Positions 1-7,322 of a stretch of 9,809 nt of DNA are shown here, piece after piece. How positions within the stretch are numbered: the first letter of the stretch is position 1; the number at the start of each line of letters is the position of its first letter. Where the stretch lies: assembly GCA_905211185.1 (NCBI GenBank), contig CAJLZR010000020.1, positions 1 through 9,809 on the forward strand, read 5' to 3'. Under the pieces are notes generated by a model. It saw only the letters and a list, made by a program, of their open reading frames with translations, was not told where the DNA came from and made no database searches. The position numbers and the translations under genes are program-made. The stretch comes from an uncultured Oscillospiraceae bacterium. GTDB lineage: Bacteria > Bacillota_A > Clostridia > Oscillospirales > Acutalibacteraceae.

Positions 1-1
1 C

Positions 2-716
2 AAACGGAAAAAAGTAAAAAACGGATTTAATAGAGGGAAACAAAGATATAAGTGAAAAAATTGTGGATGTAATTATACAGGGACAAAAAATGGATACCCA
101 GATGAAGTAAAGCAAGAAGTAATAATATATTATTTGGAGGGAATAGGATTTAGAAGAATAGAGAGGTTACTGAAAATAAGTCACGCATCAGTAATAAACT
201 GGGTAAAAAAAGCAGCCTGCCAAATAAGAAAGGATGAAAAAATAAAGACGTCAATAAGAACTGATGTTCTAGAGCTCGATAAAATGTGTATAAATTTAAA
301 AAAACATCTGGCTTTGTACAGCGGTAAATAGGAACAGTAAAGAATTGGTCGCTTTTGAAGTAGGAAACAGGGAAACAAAACATTTTTAAAACATATCTTT
401 AAAAATAGCTCATATAGAACCTAAAAAATATGCTTCAGATAAATATAAGGCTTACGATCTTATTGACCCCAAAAAAAGATTAATAGGTAAAGCCTATACC
501 TATAATGTTGAAAGAATAAACAGACTATTACGTCATTATTTAGCTCGATTTACTCGTAAAACTTACTATTGGGCTAAAAGTATTAGTATGATTATTGATT
601 CCGTTCTTTTCTTTTTACATCGTCATTCCATTTCTTATATTCGCTTTTTGCAATGCCTTTTTTATTATATCTATTATTTTTATATTCAAATGGTGTATAA
701 TAATGAGGTCATATAA
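2..716 (+). pseudogene. Decayed IS1-family transposase (IS remnant), cut by the left window edge
   Basis: Read across frames, this stretch gives an IS1-type transposase. First comes an N-terminal zinc-ribbon remnant (KNGFNRGKQRYK, then CGCNYT), then a helix-turn-helix region (LEGIGFRRIERLLKIS, VINWVKKA) and a DDE catalytic core. Candidate catalytic residues are D at 278-280 (ELD), D at 438-440 (YASDKYKAY) and E at 510-512 (NVERINRLLRHY). It is dead. A TGA at 53-55 sits where the family has a zinc-ribbon Cys. The frame changes between about 292 and 309, before the WLCTAVNRNSKELVAFEVG segment. A TAA lies at 387-389. The second frame stays open to TAA 714-716, but I recognise homology only to about 600, so the true element end is uncertain. 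The left end and any terminal inverted repeat lie outside the window or are not identifiable. The TTG-started 65-codon stretch at 134-331 is only the middle of this pseudogene. Confidence 0.85.
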
Positions 717-736
717 AAAGATAGTGGAGGAATTGG
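668..736 (+). promoter_or_regulatory. Possible pnp promoter and leader
   Basis: A perfect TATAAT lies at 696-701 in a very AT-rich stretch, about 41 bases before the pnp start codon. The -35 region (about 672-678) is only T/A-rich and does not match TTGACA well. A good SD, GGAGG at 726-730, lies 6 bases before ATG 737. The -10 falls at the tail of the IS remnant, so the element's decay or insertion may have supplied or reshaped this promoter. AT-rich DNA yields such hexamers by chance, so this is a weak call. Confidence 0.35.
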
Positions 737-2824
737 ATGTTTGAAAATTATAAGGTATTTAAAACACAGCTTGCAGGGAGAAGTTTGGTTGTAGAGACCG
801 GAAAATTTGCCCAGCTTGCAAACGGAACTTGTATGGTAAGATACGGAGATACATGCGTAAATGTTGCCGTTACGGCTTCCGATAAACCAAGAGACGGAAT
901 TGATTTTTTTCCGCTTTCCGTTGATTTTGAAGAAAGACTCTATGCCGTAGGTAAGATACCGGGTTCATTTTCAAAACGGGAAGGTAAGCCCTCTGATAAG
1001 GCTATCCTTGCGTCGCGCGTTATAGATAGGCCTATTCGCCCACTGTTTCCGAAAGACATGCGCAACGATGTTTCGGTTGTGTGTACCGTTATGTCTGTGG
1101 ACGAAGATTGCTCACCGGAAATTACTGCAATGATTGGTACTTCCATTGCACTAAGTATTTCTGATATTCCGTGGGACGGCCCTATTTCGGGAGTGTTTGT
1201 TGGACTTGTTGACGGAAACATTATTATTAATCCGAATGCCGAGGAGCGTAAAAAATCGGATTTGGCTTTAACTGTTGCTTCAACAAAAGATTTAATTCCG
1301 ATGATCGAAGCCGGCGCAAACGAAGTAACGGACGAGATAATGTATGAAGCTATTTTAAAAGCGCACGAAGCTAACAAAGAGATTATTGCATTTATTGAAG
1401 ATATTAAAGCCCAGATAGGAAAAGAAAAGTTTTCTTATGAAAGCGCAGAGCCATCGCAAGAAATGTTCGAAGCTGTTAAAGAGTTTGCGATAGATGATTT
1501 AAAATTCGCGCTTTATACAAACGATAAAAATGTTCGTGATGAAAGACTTGACCCCATTTATAAAAAAGTTCATGAGAAATTTGATGAGCTTTATCCGGAA
1601 TGTGAAAAGCAGATTGATGAGTGCTTATATAAAACTCAAAAATATATTGTAAGACGTTGGCTACTTGATGAACAAAAACGTGTTGACGGGCGCAAAATGG
1701 ACGAAATAAGGCCACTCGATGCGGAAGTGGCGCTTTTGCCAAGGGTTCATGGTTCGGGTATGTTTACGCGCGGACAAACCCAAGTGCTAACGGCCCTGAC
1801 GCTCGGGCCCATCAGCGATGAGCAAATTTTGGATGGAATAGATTCCGAAGAAACCAAAAGATATATGCATCACTATAATTTCCCGTCCTATTCGGTTGGA
1901 GAAACAAGGCCGAGCCGCGGCCCGGGACGCCGTGAAATTGGGCATGGTGCATTAGCTGAAAAAGCGTTGGTTCCTGTTATACCTTCTGTTGAAGAATTCC
2001 CATATTCTTTGCGCCTTGTTTCGGAAGTTTTATCTTCAAATGGCTCTACCTCTCAGGCTTCCGTTTGCGGTTCCACCCTTGCGCTAATGGATGCAGGTGT
2101 GCCGATAAAAGCACCCGTTGCAGGTATTTCTTGCGGCCTTATTACCGAAGGCGAAAGATTTATGACCATGGTTGATATACAAGGCTTAGAAGACTTTTTT
2201 GGAGATATGGATTTTAAAGTTGCGGGTACTCACAAGGGTATTACGGCAATTCAAATGGATCTTAAAATTCACGGTCTTACAAAAGAAATTATAAAAGAAG
2301 CTTTGGAAAAAACGCACAAAGCAAGAGATTATATTTTAGACGAAGTAATTTTAAAAGCAATACCGGCGCCCAGAAACTATCTTTCAAAATATGCGCCTAA
2401 AGTACTTTCAATGTCTATTCCGATTGATAAAATCAGAGAAGTTATCGGTTCGGGTGGAAAAATTGTACAAAAGATTTGTTCTGAATTCGATGTTAAAATT
2501 GATATTGAAGAAGACGGAAAAGTCTTTATCATGGGCGTAGACATGGATAATTGTAAAAAAGCTTTGGATGTTGTAAAGAGTATAGTTATAGAGCCTGAAG
2601 TTGGAGCGGTTTATAAAGGAAAGGTAATCAGGATCATGGATTTTGGTGCGTTTATCGAGTTTGTACCGGGTAAAGAAGGGCTTTGCCATATTTCTCAAAT
2701 TTGCAAAAGGCGTATAAACAGAGTTTCCGATGAGCTTTCCGAAGGCGATGAAGTAACTGTTCGAATAACGGAAATTGATTCCAAGGGACGTATAAATCTT
2801 TCCATGAAAGAATTTAGAGACTAA
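737..2824 (+). CDS. pnp: Polyribonucleotide nucleotidyltransferase (PNPase)
   Basis: PNPase is a phosphate-dependent 3'-to-5' exoribonuclease, usually trimeric and cytoplasmic, that acts in mRNA turnover. The 695-residue product is full length for the family. Domains in order are RNase PH-like domain 1 (about 12-145), an alpha-helical linker (about 150-310), RNase PH-like domain 2 (about 320-545), a KH domain (about 553-615) with its GxxG loop as GSGG at 571-574, and an S1 RNA-binding domain (about 620-690). The active-site segment GDMDFKVAGT is intact, with D486 and D492 where the catalytic aspartates are expected, and FPYSLRLVSEVLSSNGS is typical of the core. ATG 737 is supported by GGAGG 6 bases upstream and by family-typical N-terminal residues (MFENYKVFKTQLAGR). 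In many bacteria rpsO lies just upstream; here the neighbour is a dead transposase. The next gene starts 46 bases downstream with no clear terminator between. Confidence 0.97.
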   Translation: MFENYKVFKTQLAGRSLVVETGKFAQLANGTCMVRYGDTCVNVAVTASDKPRDGIDFFPLSVDFEERLYAVGKIPGSFSKREGKPSDKAILASRVIDRPIRPLFPKDMRNDVSVVCTVMSVDEDCSPEITAMIGTSIALSISDIPWDGPISGVFVGLVDGNIIINPNAEERKKSDLALTVASTKDLIPMIEAGANEVTDEIMYEAILKAHEANKEIIAFIEDIKAQIGKEKFSYESAEPSQEMFEAVKEFAIDDLKFALYTNDKNVRDERLDPIYKKVHEKFDELYPECEKQIDECLYKTQKYIVRRWLLDEQKRVDGRKMDEIRPLDAEVALLPRVHGSGMFTRGQTQVLTALTLGPISDEQILDGIDSEETKRYMHHYNFPSYSVGETRPSRGPGRREIGHGALAEKALVPVIPSVEEFPYSLRLVSEVLSSNGSTSQASVCGSTLALMDAGVPIKAPVAGISCGLITEGERFMTMVDIQGLEDFFGDMDFKVAGTHKGITAIQMDLKIHGLTKEIIKEALEKTHKARDYILDEVILKAIPAPRNYLSKYAPKVLSMSIPIDKIREVIGSGGKIVQKICSEFDVKIDIEEDGKVFIMGVDMDNCKKALDVVKSIVIEPEVGAVYKGKVIRIMDFGAFIEFVPGKEGLCHISQICKRRINRVSDELSEGDEVTVRITEIDSKGRINLSMKEFRD

Positions 2825-2870
2825 AGCGTTTTAGGATTTATTTAAAAAATTAAACTCAGGAGGTTACAAG

Positions 2871-3959
2871 ATGACCACAAGAGCTAAACGAGGCTTAAAA
2901 AATCGTATTTTACTTGCAATACTCTTTTTATTAATAATTTTATCGACAGGATTCGTCATTTTACGAAAAAAAACTCATGTTTTTGATAAACTGTTAGGCC
3001 CGGAAAACGTAAAAGTTTCAGTTATCATACCTGTTTATAATACAGAAAAATATCTTGATGAATGTTTAAACAGCGTGCAAAATCAAACTCTTAAAGATAT
3101 AGAAATAGTTTGCGTAAATGACGGCTCCACAGACGGCTCTTTGAAGATTTTGGAAGAGCACGAAAAAAATGACAGCCGTATTAGGATAATAAATCAAGAA
3201 AACGGCGGTGTGTCCTCGGCTCGTAACAATGGAATCAGAAATGCTCATGGGGATTACATAATGTTTTTAGATTCTGATGATTGCTTTGTTCCGTATGCGT
3301 GTGAAAAAGAATATAATGTTGCGGTTAAAAACGAAGCAAACGTGGTTGAATTTGGAGTAAAAGATTTTGTAGACGGTCAGGCGGTTGATTTATCAGGAGT
3401 TAGCTATGATGATTCCAAAATAACCGTCTATACAAGAAAAGAAAACGAAAATCCTTTTTCGGCGCTTAATTTTTCTTGTGGAGTTGTCTGGAATAAAATT
3501 TGGAAACGTTCTTTTATAAACGAAAACAAGCTTGTATTTAAAGAAGGCATATATAGGGGCGAAGATAGCCTTTTTAACATGATGGCGGGGCCAAATCTTT
3601 ATAAGTTTGTAAAAGATGATAACATTTTACATATTTACCGCACCGGAAGGCTGGGTTCTGCCATGACGGTTACTCAAACCAATATTAAGAAAAAGCTTGA
3701 TAGTTTTCTTATAATAACAAAAGAGCTTGTTGATAACAGAAATAAATTTTCGTTTGACGGTGGAGATCAGTGGATTCTTTCAAGTGTGCTTTGGATGGTG
3801 CAACCGGCAATAGTAAATGAGCTTGATAAATTTGAGGATAAAAACTATTATTCTCAAAAGGTTTTGGAAATAATAAACGATGGATTTATAAATAAATATA
3901 ATATTACTTTGCCTGAGGATTTAAATAATATGATAGATGATTTAAAGCACTTTATTTAA
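2871..3959 (+). CDS. GT-1: membrane-anchored GT2-family glycosyltransferase
   Basis: This 362-residue protein is predicted to transfer a sugar from a nucleotide donor to an unknown acceptor. A basic N-terminus (RAKRGLKNR) precedes one hydrophobic segment at about 12-31, then RKK. A GT-A domain begins at KVSVIIPVYN (about 48-57). Landmarks are VNDGSTD with D84, DSDD at 134-137, and RGED with E231/D232 as the likely catalytic base pair, followed by a YRTGRLGS loop. A helical C-terminal region of about 90 residues carries the array signature EL-x3-R-x-K-F-x-F (285-295). ATG 2871 has a perfect AGGAGG at 2858-2863, spaced 7 bases. It lies 46 bases after pnp and 30 before GT-2, so it is probably cotranscribed. 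Soluble GT2 enzymes normally lack an N-terminal anchor. Charges flank both sides of the hydrophobic segment, so topology is ambiguous. The family call is strong; donor, acceptor and linkage are unknown. Confidence 0.9.
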   Translation: MTTRAKRGLKNRILLAILFLLIILSTGFVILRKKTHVFDKLLGPENVKVSVIIPVYNTEKYLDECLNSVQNQTLKDIEIVCVNDGSTDGSLKILEEHEKNDSRIRIINQENGGVSSARNNGIRNAHGDYIMFLDSDDCFVPYACEKEYNVAVKNEANVVEFGVKDFVDGQAVDLSGVSYDDSKITVYTRKENENPFSALNFSCGVVWNKIWKRSFINENKLVFKEGIYRGEDSLFNMMAGPNLYKFVKDDNILHIYRTGRLGSAMTVTQTNIKKKLDSFLIITKELVDNRNKFSFDGGDQWILSSVLWMVQPAIVNELDKFEDKNYYSQKVLEIINDGFINKYNITLPEDLNNMIDDLKHFI

Positions 3960-3989
3960 AACAATTATTTTAATGAGGAATGAACTATT

Positions 3990-4817
3990 ATGGAAAAAAG
4001 CAAAAAAAGATATGTACTTATTTTTTCAATGCTATTTTTGGCAATCGCCGTGGCGATTGGTGTTTTTGGATTTATTAAATACGTAGTAAACGGCGGAGAA
4101 AACTATCCTTATAAAATTTCGGTCATCATGCCGATTTACAATACCGAAAAATATCTTGATGAAAGTCTTGCAACAGTTGAAAATCAAACGCTTAGGGATA
4201 TAGAAATAATTTGCGTAAACGATGGCTCCAAAGATCGTTCTTTGGAAATTATGGAGGCTCATGCCGCAAAGGACTCAAGAATAAAAATAATAAATAAAGA
4301 AAACGGCGGAGTGTGTTCTGCAAGAAATGCAGGAATAAGAGCTGCGCAAGGCGAGTATATTTCTTTTATTGATTCAGATGATTTAATTCCCGATTACGCA
4401 TTAGAAAAAGCGTATGATGATCTAAAAAAATATAATGTTGATGTTGTTTCTTTCGGGCTTAAGATGTTTGTAGACGGCGAGGATTCGGGTTTGGCGAGCC
4501 TTAAATATGATCCTTCCAAAGTTAAAGTATGTGAGCGCACTAAAAATCAAAACCCATTTTATGATATGGCGGAAAATACGGGATATATAGTAACAAAGGT
4601 GTATAAAAGGTCTTTAATTGTTGATAATAATATTTGGTTTAAAGAGGGCGTAACTCATTACGAGGATCAGCTTTTTAATTTGCTCCTGTTCCCGTTTGTT
4701 ACAAAAATGGTTCAGGATGATAATATTTTCTACCTTTACAGAACCAACAGGCCCGGCTCGTCAGTTACGGAGTTTAACGCCAAGAAACGGCTTCTACTAA
4801 AGCTTCTGAGGAACTGA
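3990..4817 (+). CDS. GT-2: GT2-family glycosyltransferase, C-terminally truncated by a frameshift
   Basis: The readable part is 275 residues. A basic start (MEKSKKR) and a hydrophobic segment at about 9-29 precede a GT-A domain starting near 42 (KISVIMPIYN). The motifs are VNDGSKD with D78 (Lys replaces the Thr of its paralogues), DSDD at 128-131, and HYED with E225/D226. After KKRL (4782-4793) the frame is lost, and seven unrelated residues lead to TGA 4815-4817. The matching C-terminal region continues in another frame to 5047. All catalytic motifs precede the break, so a shortened anchored domain could still be made, though the conserved C-terminal helices would be missing. The start is ATG 3990, with TGAGGA at 3974-3979 about 10 bases upstream, a weaker SD than those of GT-1, GT-3 and GT-5. 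It is either a pseudogene in an early stage or a sequencing error; the size of the gap favours a real deletion. Confidence 0.8.
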   Translation: MEKSKKRYVLIFSMLFLAIAVAIGVFGFIKYVVNGGENYPYKISVIMPIYNTEKYLDESLATVENQTLRDIEIICVNDGSKDRSLEIMEAHAAKDSRIKIINKENGGVCSARNAGIRAAQGEYISFIDSDDLIPDYALEKAYDDLKKYNVDVVSFGLKMFVDGEDSGLASLKYDPSKVKVCERTKNQNPFYDMAENTGYIVTKVYKRSLIVDNNIWFKEGVTHYEDQLFNLLLFPFVTKMVQDDNIFYLYRTNRPGSSVTEFNAKKRLLLKLLRN

Positions 4818-5047
4818 TTGACCATTTTGATAGATTTAATTTCGAAAGAGGCCATGAATGGTTGGTTTCCAAAGTGTTTGACCTTAACTATAAACATATA
4901 GTAGAGGACACCAAAAATGAAGAAGATAAAAAATACTTTGCCGAAAAAGTTATATATCTGATTGAAGAAAGACTTGTTAAAGAACATGGAGTACAGCTCG
5001 AAGATTGGCATAAGAAAGATTTAGAGGTTTTAAAAGCCCTTGTTTAA
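4794..5047 (+). pseudogene. Detached C-terminal part of GT-2, in a shifted frame
   Basis: From 4796 the frame reads TKASEELIDHFDRFNF and onward to TAA 5045-5047. It matches the C-terminal region of GT-1 and GT-3: EL-x3-(R/F)-x-R-F-x-F, then EWLVSK like EWLVDN in GT-3, then KKYFAEKVIYLIEE like KAYFAKQTVQILQDE. It has no start of its own with a sensible SD, so the internal ATG at 4862 is not a separate gene. The four paralogues all have exactly 8 codons (24 bases) between the Leu of (K/R)(K/R/I)L and the conserved Glu-Leu. GT-2 has 17 bases there (4794-4810), which equals a 7-base loss. Two copies of GCTTCT (4790-4795 and 4802-4807) flank the spot and might have promoted slippage. Confidence 0.75.
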
Positions 5048-5052
5048 GGAGG
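5046..5052 (+). promoter_or_regulatory. GT-3 Shine-Dalgarno overlapping the GT-2 remnant stop
   Basis: AAGGAGG is a near-complete anti-SD match. It shares its first bases with the TAA (5045-5047) that ends the original GT-2 frame and lies 4 bases before ATG 5057. Ribosomes finishing an intact GT-2 would stop on this site, which suggests translational coupling. The GT-2 frameshift now ends translation about 230 bases earlier, so that coupling would be lost. Confidence 0.7.
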
Positions 5053-5056
5053 ATAT

Positions 5057-6127
5057 ATGAGAAAAAAGTTTTTTAAATTCATGCAGGTTTCTTTTATATC
5101 GCTTTTTACTCTTTTACTTACCTATAAGAATTGTTCCGGAGTTATTAAAAAATGCCAATATTTAAAGGGCGTTAATAATGCAAAAGTTTCTGTTATAGTG
5201 CCGGTTTACAATACGGAAAATTATTTGGAAGAAACCCTCCAAAGTTTAGAAAATCAGACTCTTAACGAGCTCGAAATAGTTTGCGTAAATGATGGATCTA
5301 CGGATAGCTCTCTTTCAATACTTAGAAATCACGCAAAGAATGATTCCCGTATTAAAATAGTTGACCAAAAGAATAAAGGGGTTTCGGTTGCCAGAAATCA
5401 TGGGATTAAAGCTGCAAAAGGTAAATATATAATGTTTGCGGATTCTGATGATTTGTTGCCGCCTTACGCTTGTGAAAAGGCGTATGAATGTGCAGAGCAG
5501 TATAAATCCGATGTAGTTATGCTTGGAAATATTTGTTTTACCGATGGCGAAAAAATAGATTTAAACTCTTTTTCTTATGATGAATCGAATATGGAGTTTT
5601 ATGTTCGTGAGGAGTCGCAGAACCCTTATCGCGCTTTAAAAGTCGAGATGTCTTCAGTTTGGAACAAAATTTGGAAAAAATCATGGCTTGTGGATAATGA
5701 CGTTTGGTTTAAAGAGGGAATATCAAGGGGAGAAGACGGACTTTTTAATATAATTGCTTTTTCAAACGTAGATAGTTTGGTTCACAATAATAATGTGTTT
5801 TATTGTTATAGGCAAAATCGCCCGAATTCTGCGCTTACAACTGCAAACGCAAAGAAGATTTTAAAAAATGTTATTCCCGGTGCGCATGAGCTTATAAAAA
5901 ACAGATATAGGTTTAATTTTGACGATAAAGACGAGTGGCTCGTTGATAACATTTTAGGTTCAACTTTTGTGAGGATAACGGAGGATCTTGATAATAGCGA
6001 AGATAAGGCTTATTTTGCAAAACAAACAGTCCAAATTTTGCAAGATGAAATTATCAAAGAATGTGGGATTGTTTTAAATAAAGATCAGCAAGAAAAACTA
6101 AATATTTTAAAAAGCATTGCTAATTAA
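5057..6127 (+). CDS. GT-3: GT2-family glycosyltransferase with N-terminal hydrophobic segment
   Basis: This 356-residue paralogue has a basic start (MRKKFFK) and a hydrophobic stretch at about 8-22 that is shorter than in GT-1 and GT-2. A Lys/Cys-containing linker to about 40 follows, then a GT-A domain from KVSVIVPVYN. Motifs are VNDGSTD with D79, DSDD at 129-132, and RGED with E226/D227, followed by YRQNRPNS and the C-terminal signature ELIKNRYRFNF. GT-3 and GT-1 share WNKIWK before the RGED motif, so they may be the closest pair of the anchored group. ATG 5057 is fixed by AAGGAGG 4 bases upstream. The gene is complete and all key residues are present. The basic N-terminus plus hydrophobic segment predicts N-in, C-out topology, which would be odd for an enzyme using cytoplasmic nucleotide sugars. 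Function beyond the GT2 family is not known. Confidence 0.9.
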   Translation: MRKKFFKFMQVSFISLFTLLLTYKNCSGVIKKCQYLKGVNNAKVSVIVPVYNTENYLEETLQSLENQTLNELEIVCVNDGSTDSSLSILRNHAKNDSRIKIVDQKNKGVSVARNHGIKAAKGKYIMFADSDDLLPPYACEKAYECAEQYKSDVVMLGNICFTDGEKIDLNSFSYDESNMEFYVREESQNPYRALKVEMSSVWNKIWKKSWLVDNDVWFKEGISRGEDGLFNIIAFSNVDSLVHNNNVFYCYRQNRPNSALTTANAKKILKNVIPGAHELIKNRYRFNFDDKDEWLVDNILGSTFVRITEDLDNSEDKAYFAKQTVQILQDEIIKECGIVLNKDQQEKLNILKSIAN

Positions 6128-6164
6128 TAAAGTGTAGTGTACAATCAATTGTGTAAATTTATGC

Positions 6165-6172
6165 AAAAGGGG
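6165..6172 (+). promoter_or_regulatory. Shine-Dalgarno that decides the GT-4 start (GTG 6182)
   Basis: AAAAGGGG lies 9 bases before GTG 6182. The upstream in-frame candidates, GTG 6137 and ATG 6161, have no purine-rich site at a useful distance. Starting at 6182 also makes the GT-4 N-terminus align without gaps to GT-5. Confidence 0.55.
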
Positions 6173-6181
6173 TTGTACTGC

Positions 6182-7297
6182 GTGAAAGTATGTTCCAAGA
6201 GAGTATTTTCTTTAATTTTATCTTTTTGCTATGTTTTTTGTTGCTGTGGTTTTTTATATTGCTTTGGGGTGGAAGAAGGCGTTACTTCTAAATCCAACCC
6301 AAAACTTTCTGTTGTGATGCCTGTTTACAATGTTGAAGATTACCTTGATGAAGCGCTAAACTCTGCGGAAAATCAAACATATAAGGATATGGAGATAATT
6401 TGCGTAAACGACGGTTCAACAGATAATTCACTTGCAATACTTGAAAAACATGCTAAAAAAGATAAACGTATAAAGGTGATAAATCAAGAAAATCAAGGCG
6501 TAAGCAAAGCGAGAAATGCCGGAATGAAAGCGGCGACAGGCAAATATATATATTTTTTTGATTCTGATGATGTATTAGCTCCGTACATTATGGAAAAATC
6601 GGTTAATTTGTTGGAGAAATACGATGCGGATGTAATAAAATTTAGATGTGTTTATTTTGAAGCTGATAGTAAGGCTGATTTGTCGGCATATTCCTACGAT
6701 GATTCTGATTTTCGCCTTTATGAATGTAAGCCGGACAGCAATTGTGTTAAGTTCTTTTGCGAGGGTGGCTGGGCAGTTTGGACCAGTGTTTACAAAAAAT
6801 CTTTTATTGCCGAAAACTCTATAGAATTTAATAAAAATATTGGGTTTGGTGAAGACCTGTTATTTAACTTTATGCTCAGCACACACATAAATAAGATTGT
6901 TATAGATAACAATGTGGGATATTTTTACAGATCTAATAGGGCAGGGTCGATATCCAATTCTGATTATAAAACAATGATTAAACGTTTGGAAGGAAACCTT
7001 GCTGTGGCTCACGAGCTTGCTTTAAACAGAGATAAATTTAAGTTTAGAGGTAGCGGCCAATACTTTTTTGAAATAATGTTTGGGCTTGTTTATAATAATT
7101 GGAAAGGTATTAATTATCCGGAGAGTAAACATTTACTTGCAAAGAAGATTTTAACAGTGATGGAAAATGATTTTATTAAAAAGTGCAAGATAAAGTTAGA
7201 TAAAGATAAAAGCAAAAAGATGAACGACATAAGAGCATGGGCTAAAAATTCGAACAATCACGTGCGCAGCAAGAATGGCAAAAGAGTAAAACGCTGA
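6182..7297 (+). CDS. GT-4: GT2-family glycosyltransferase with signal-peptide-like N-terminus
   Basis: From GTG 6182 the product has 371 residues. The frame is open from GTG 6137, which would give 386. From 6182 the N-terminus is MKVCSKR, then a hydrophobic Cys-rich core (about 8-28, with CYVFCCCGF) ending near G29, like a signal peptide. The GT-A domain starts at KLSVVMPVYN (about 41). Motifs are VNDGSTD with D77, DSDD at 127-130, and GED with E224/D225, followed by YRSNRAGS and the signature ELALNRDKFKF. All these positions equal those of GT-5. The middle region (CVKFFCEGGWAVWTSVYKKSF) differs from the other paralogues and may shape acceptor choice. The last 15 or so residues are basic (HVRSKNGKRVKR), a small version of the GT-5 tail. 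GT-5 begins 25 bases downstream. The family assignment is firm; export and substrate are inferences. Confidence 0.88.
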   Translation: MKVCSKRVFSLILSFCYVFCCCGFLYCFGVEEGVTSKSNPKLSVVMPVYNVEDYLDEALNSAENQTYKDMEIICVNDGSTDNSLAILEKHAKKDKRIKVINQENQGVSKARNAGMKAATGKYIYFFDSDDVLAPYIMEKSVNLLEKYDADVIKFRCVYFEADSKADLSAYSYDDSDFRLYECKPDSNCVKFFCEGGWAVWTSVYKKSFIAENSIEFNKNIGFGEDLLFNFMLSTHINKIVIDNNVGYFYRSNRAGSISNSDYKTMIKRLEGNLAVAHELALNRDKFKFRGSGQYFFEIMFGLVYNNWKGINYPESKHLLAKKILTVMENDFIKKCKIKLDKDKSKKMNDIRAWAKNSNNHVRSKNGKRVKR

Positions 7298-7322
7298 TAA
7301 ATATTTTTAGGAGGGCAATCTT

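Noticed and set aside
134..331. A 65-codon TTG-started reading frame as a small gene
   Set aside because: It is the middle of the transposase remnant; homology continues on both sides in the same or a shifted frame.
940..1377. Minus-strand open frames opposite pnp, GT-1, GT-2 and lepA
   Set aside because: They lie opposite strongly conserved genes and resemble no protein family I know.
2820..2835. A terminator between pnp and GT-1 (CTAAA-GCGT-TTTAG)
   Set aside because: The stem is only 5 A/T-rich pairs and no clean T run follows.
4862..5047. A separate 61-residue protein
   Set aside because: It is the C-terminal end of GT-2 in a shifted frame and has no SD of its own.
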